DNA of 5,770 nt. It comes from Hydrogenophaga sp. GTDB taxonomy: Bacteria; Pseudomonadota; Gammaproteobacteria; Burkholderiales; Burkholderiaceae_C. Under the pieces are notes generated by a model, which ran no database searches, was not told where the DNA came from, and worked only from the letters and a program-made list of their open reading frames with translations. The stretch spans positions 1 to 5,770 of the forward strand of contig JAUXXN010000356.1 of NCBI GenBank assembly GCA_030684755.1, read 5' to 3'. Every line of letters begins with the position of its first letter. The first letter of the stretch is position 1. The position numbers and the translations under genes were made by a program. Below, piece after piece: positions 5,006 to 5,770 of the stretch.

Positions 5006-5770
5006 TCATGCTTTCCACCACGGCAGCAGCCGCTTCATGGCGGCCACTTCGCCGCTGTGGTCGCTGGCGTAGCCGGGCAGGGCGTTGAGCGTGGCCTGCC
5101 ATGCGGGGCTGCTCAGCAGGGCCAGCAGGCGCTGCACGCCGGGCGTCTCCAGCGCGGCTTTCAGGCACACCAGCAAATAGCGCTCGTCGGTCAGCGGCAC
5201 AAAGCCCAGGCCGAGGTTGCGGGCGGCGTATTCGGTGCCCAGGCCCACATCGGCCTGGCCGCTGGCCACGGCGTGGGCCACGGCCGCATGTGAGCTTTCT
5301 ACCGTGTCAAAGCCGGTGATGTCGATCGGGTCCAGCCCGGCTTGGGCCATCAGCTCGTCCAGCAGCAGGCGAGTGCCGGTGCCTTTGGCCCGGTTTACAA
5401 AACGCGCTTGCAAGCGGGCCACGTCGGCCATGTCGCGCAGCTTGAGCGGGTTGTCGGGGGCCACCATCAGGCCCTGCGTGCGGCGCGCAAAGCCAATGAT
5501 TTTGTGCAGGCCCGGCTTCAGCAAAGGCCGGTAGGTGCGGGCGCTCAGGCTGGCAGCGTCGGCCAACGGCTGCGTGTGAAAACCCGCCAGCACGCAGCGG
5601 CCCTCGTTCAGCGCGCGAATGGCGTCCACGCTGCCGCAAAACCGAATGTCCAAGTACACGCCCGCACCGCCGTCGCTGCCTTGTGCCCCAGCCATGTCTT
5701 GCAAGACGTTCAGCGCGTGGTCGTGGCTCGCGTACAGCGTCAGCACCTCGGCGCCCAGGGTTTGCGCATT
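5006..5770 (-). CDS. Substrate-binding (PBP-like) domain of a probable ModE/LysR-type regulator, 5' end missing
   Basis: The frame is open to the right edge, so the start lies beyond 5770; 254 codons plus a TGA (complement of 5008-5006) are visible. The sequence resembles the periplasmic-binding-protein-like domain (PBP_like) that in many Proteobacteria follows an N-terminal winged helix of the ModE/LysR kind, giving a cytoplasmic one-component sensor, often annotated as molybdate-related. Landmarks, in residues from the visible end, are DIRFCGSVDAIRALNEG near 41-57, RFVNRAKGTGTR near 123-134 (a likely ligand-contact loop) and SHAAVAHAVASGQADVGLG near 160-178, followed by VPLTDERYLLVCLK. No export signal can be judged. 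If the usual arrangement holds, about 100 residues with the DNA-binding domain are missing. The internal GTG at 5746 should not be taken as the start. The alternative is a stand-alone binding protein of a transporter, less likely given the sequence style. The ligand is not determinable here. Confidence 0.8.
   Translation of the reverse strand, partial: NAQTLGAEVLTLYASHDHALNVLQDMAGAQGSDGGAGVYLDIRFCGSVDAIRALNEGRCVLAGFHTQPLADAASLSARTYRPLLKPGLHKIIGFARRTQGLMVAPDNPLKLRDMADVARLQARFVNRAKGTGTRLLLDELMAQAGLDPIDITGFDTVESSHAAVAHAVASGQADVGLGTEYAARNLGLGFVPLTDERYLLVCLKAALETPGVQRLLALLSSPAWQATLNALPGYASDHSGEVAAMKRLLPWWKA

Noticed and set aside
4852..5088. Small open frame across the inverted-repeat element
   Set aside because: It reads through the repeat arms and the antisense of the regulator gene; nothing suggests it is translated.
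1..5770. Search for a CRISPR array, tRNA, rRNA, transposase, toxin-antitoxin pair, riboswitch or defence cassette
   Set aside because: No regularly spaced repeats, cloverleaf, recombinase motif or small paired genes are visible. The coding space is filled by five ordinary genes.

Overview
The window looks like chromosomal DNA from a betaproteobacterium, most likely of the order Burkholderiales and probably the family Comamonadaceae. This rests on the high G+C content, the strong third-position G/C in all five reading frames, the style of the proteins, and an intergenic palindromic repeat of a kind I associate with that family. The assignment is an inference from recognition, not a database match.

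Layout, left to right. Bases 1-537 (+) hold the C-terminal part of an AMP-forming acyl-CoA synthetase whose start lies outside the window. A nested hairpin (542-581) separates it from a convergent gamma-glutamyltransferase gene, ggt (2470-611, -), with an apparent lipoprotein signal. A 165-base divergent intergenic region (2471-2635) contains two dyad symmetries. One carries mirror-image TTGCCG hexamers facing both ways. The other is a perfect 9+2+9 palindrome over the predicted transcription start of the rightward gene. That gene (2636-3709, +) encodes a Tat-exported metallo-beta-lactamase-fold hydrolase with a complete set of metal ligands. After 37 bases with two abutting small hairpins comes a YcaQ/AlkZ-type winged-helix DNA glycosylase-like protein (3747-4838, +). 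A 105-base element with long terminal inverted repeats (4899-5003) fills most of the gap to the last gene. That gene (5770-5006, -, 5' end outside the window) encodes the substrate-binding domain of what is probably a one-component molybdate- or oxyanion-type regulator.

Functionally the genes are a mixed housekeeping and accessory set, not one pathway. The GGT and the exported metallo-hydrolase form a divergent pair with shared control DNA, and both are predicted to act outside the cytoplasm. A link through glutathione or another gamma-glutamyl or thioester compound is possible but unproven. The YcaQ-like protein could be co-transcribed with the hydrolase. I see no CRISPR array, tRNA, rRNA, transposase gene, prophage gene, defence cassette or broken gene. 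I do not see a new multi-gene system here. The most unusual parts are non-coding: the terminal-inverted-repeat element and the two dyads in the divergent promoter region.
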